This document shows, one piece after another, positions 23,517 through 24,279 of a stretch of DNA of 24,279 nt. This DNA is from Cellvibrionales bacterium UBA1969 (GTDB taxonomy: Bacteria; Pseudomonadota; Gammaproteobacteria; Pseudomonadales; UBA7434). Location of the stretch: positions 22,098-46,376 of the forward strand of contig DDDX01000102.1 of NCBI GenBank assembly GCA_002339085.1, read 5' to 3'. The translations under genes and the position numbers were made by a program. The notes beneath the pieces are model-generated. The model was not told the DNA's origin. It was given only the letters and a program-made list of their open reading frames with translations, and searched no databases. Positions within the stretch are counted from its first letter, which is position 1. Every line of letters begins with the position of its first letter.

Positions 23517-23635
23517 CCTATTTTATCTAGAATTTAACCTTGCCGATGATTAACCTCTGTTGTGGCGATTAAGCCTTCCCAGGTAAAAGAAGTAAAAAAC
23601 AGCGTAATAAAAATCCATAAATAGCTACCTTATCG

Positions 23636-23641
23636 TATAAT
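23636..23641 (+). promoter_or_regulatory. -10 box for the LLM oxidoreductase gene
   Basis: A perfect TATAAT on the plus strand lies 62 bases before ATG 23704, with no clear -35. Together with the minus-strand box at 23511-23516 it suggests a divergent promoter region in the 223-bp gap. Confidence 0.4.
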
Positions 23642-23703
23642 CACCCACTTACTAACTGACAATGACTTCATTTCACTGTTTATATTTAGCGAAGGTAATC
23701 ACT

Positions 23704-24279
23704 ATGGCCCTATCTCTAGGTCTCAACTTGAATTATTCTGGCCGACAAATCACGCTTGACCTCGAAGGTATCAATCGCGCTGAAAAATTAGGCTTTGACT
23801 CAGTCTGGACCGCAGAATCATGGGGTTCTGATGCCGTATCGCCACTGGCATGGATCGGGGCTAATTCCTCAACCATTCGTCTGGGTACCGCAATCATGCA
23901 AATGCCAGGCAGGTCACCGGCTAATACCGCCATGACCGCTTTAACGATGCAGCAACTATCGGGCGGTCGATTTGTTTTAGGCTTAGGCACATCAGGTCCA
24001 CAAGTCGTTGAGGGCTGGCATGGTAAGCCCTGGCATAAACCACTCACTATGTCGCGTGAGTACATCAGCATTGTCAAAAAAATCTTTGCGCGAGAAGAAA
24101 AGCTTGAATACGACGGTGAATTTTTTGACATTCCATATCGTGGCGAACACTCGAAAGGCTTAGGTAAACCACTCAAATCGATGATCCACCCAACGCAGCC
24201 CATTCCCATTCATCTTGGGTCCATGTCACCTAAAGGCCAAGAGCTTGCTGGCGAATTGTGTGATGGTTTGCATTTAACG
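23704..24279 (+). CDS. luciferase-like (LLM) F420/FMN-dependent oxidoreductase, N-terminal part
   Basis: The first 192 codons are open to the end of the window. The protein begins M-A-L-S-L-G-L-N-L-N-Y-S-G-R and shows the TIM-barrel pattern of luciferase-like oxidoreductases: A-E-K-L-G-F-D-S-V-W-T-A-E-S-W-G-S-D-A (26-44), I-R-L-G-T-A-I-M-Q-M-P-G-R-S-P (58-72), L-S-G-G-R-F-V-L-G-L-G-T-S-G-P (85-99) and P-I-P-I-H-L-G. This version resembles the LLM class often annotated as F420-dependent, but FMN use cannot be excluded. The substrate is unknown. AAGG about nine bases upstream supports ATG 23704. It is divergent from the SDR gene, and the C-terminal half is beyond the window. Confidence 0.9.
   Translation, partial: MALSLGLNLNYSGRQITLDLEGINRAEKLGFDSVWTAESWGSDAVSPLAWIGANSSTIRLGTAIMQMPGRSPANTAMTALTMQQLSGGRFVLGLGTSGPQVVEGWHGKPWHKPLTMSREYISIVKKIFAREEKLEYDGEFFDIPYRGEHSKGLGKPLKSMIHPTQPIPIHLGSMSPKGQELAGELCDGLHLT

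Noticed and set aside
23733..24209. 158-aa open frame opposite the LLM oxidoreductase
   Set aside because: It is a shadow of the true plus-strand gene, which shows clear family motifs.

Overview
The window reads as ordinary chromosome from a gammaproteobacterium, most likely a marine or aquatic relative of the Pseudomonas/Cellvibrio/Spongiibacter side of the class. The evidence is gene content and order. An rpsF-rpsR-membrane protein-rplI-dnaB block has a membrane-protein gene between rpsR and rplI. A phoH-ybeY-corC-lnt operon is present, a DUF1820 gene sits beside miaB, and there is a set of oxidoreductases, a sulfotransferase and a TonB-dependent receptor of the kind common in marine gammaproteobacteria. 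Genus assignment is not possible by eye. I see no rRNA, tRNA, CRISPR array, insertion sequence, integrase or att site.

Layout. 1-182: start of radA (minus). 423-2190: a two-gene plus-strand set with a DnaT-like protein carrying three tandem DnaT DNA-binding domains and a lambda P-like helicase-loader protein. 2167-7080: a minus-strand block, read right to left as rpsF, rpsR, a polytopic membrane protein, rplI, terminator, dnaB, yeaD-like mutarotase. 7443-10218: plus-strand sulfotransferase, zinc-free alcohol dehydrogenase/quinone reductase and pseudoazurin. 10302-10748: unknown 148-aa protein (minus). 11027-12331: PLP aminotransferase. 12381-14505: rhomboid protease and miaB (minus). 14748-16378: DUF1820 protein and a membrane-anchored alpha/beta hydrolase. 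16525-20595: phoH-like ybeZ, ybeY, corC/ybeX, lnt. 20581-23480: TonB-dependent receptor and SDR (minus). 23704-end: start of a luciferase-like oxidoreductase.

How the parts fit. The left end is about replication and translation: the replicative helicase DnaB lies near two proteins resembling phage or primosome helicase-loading factors, with RadA at the edge and three ribosomal proteins. The right-centre holds RNA and envelope maintenance genes: MiaB tRNA modification, YbeY rRNA processing, CorC, and lipoprotein N-acylation by Lnt. The remaining genes are metabolic or accessory, and their substrates cannot be read from sequence.

The most noteworthy signal is the triple-DnaT-domain protein paired with a lambda P-like protein close to dnaB, with no priB in its usual place between rpsF and rpsR. 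Secondary signals are a strong 12-bp hairpin in the rpsF leader, a 16-codon ORF with a full Shine-Dalgarno just ahead of the sulfotransferase gene, miaB inverted away from its usual ybeZYX-lnt partners, and a few palindromes in regulatory gaps. I did not find anything that clearly amounts to an undescribed multi-gene system.
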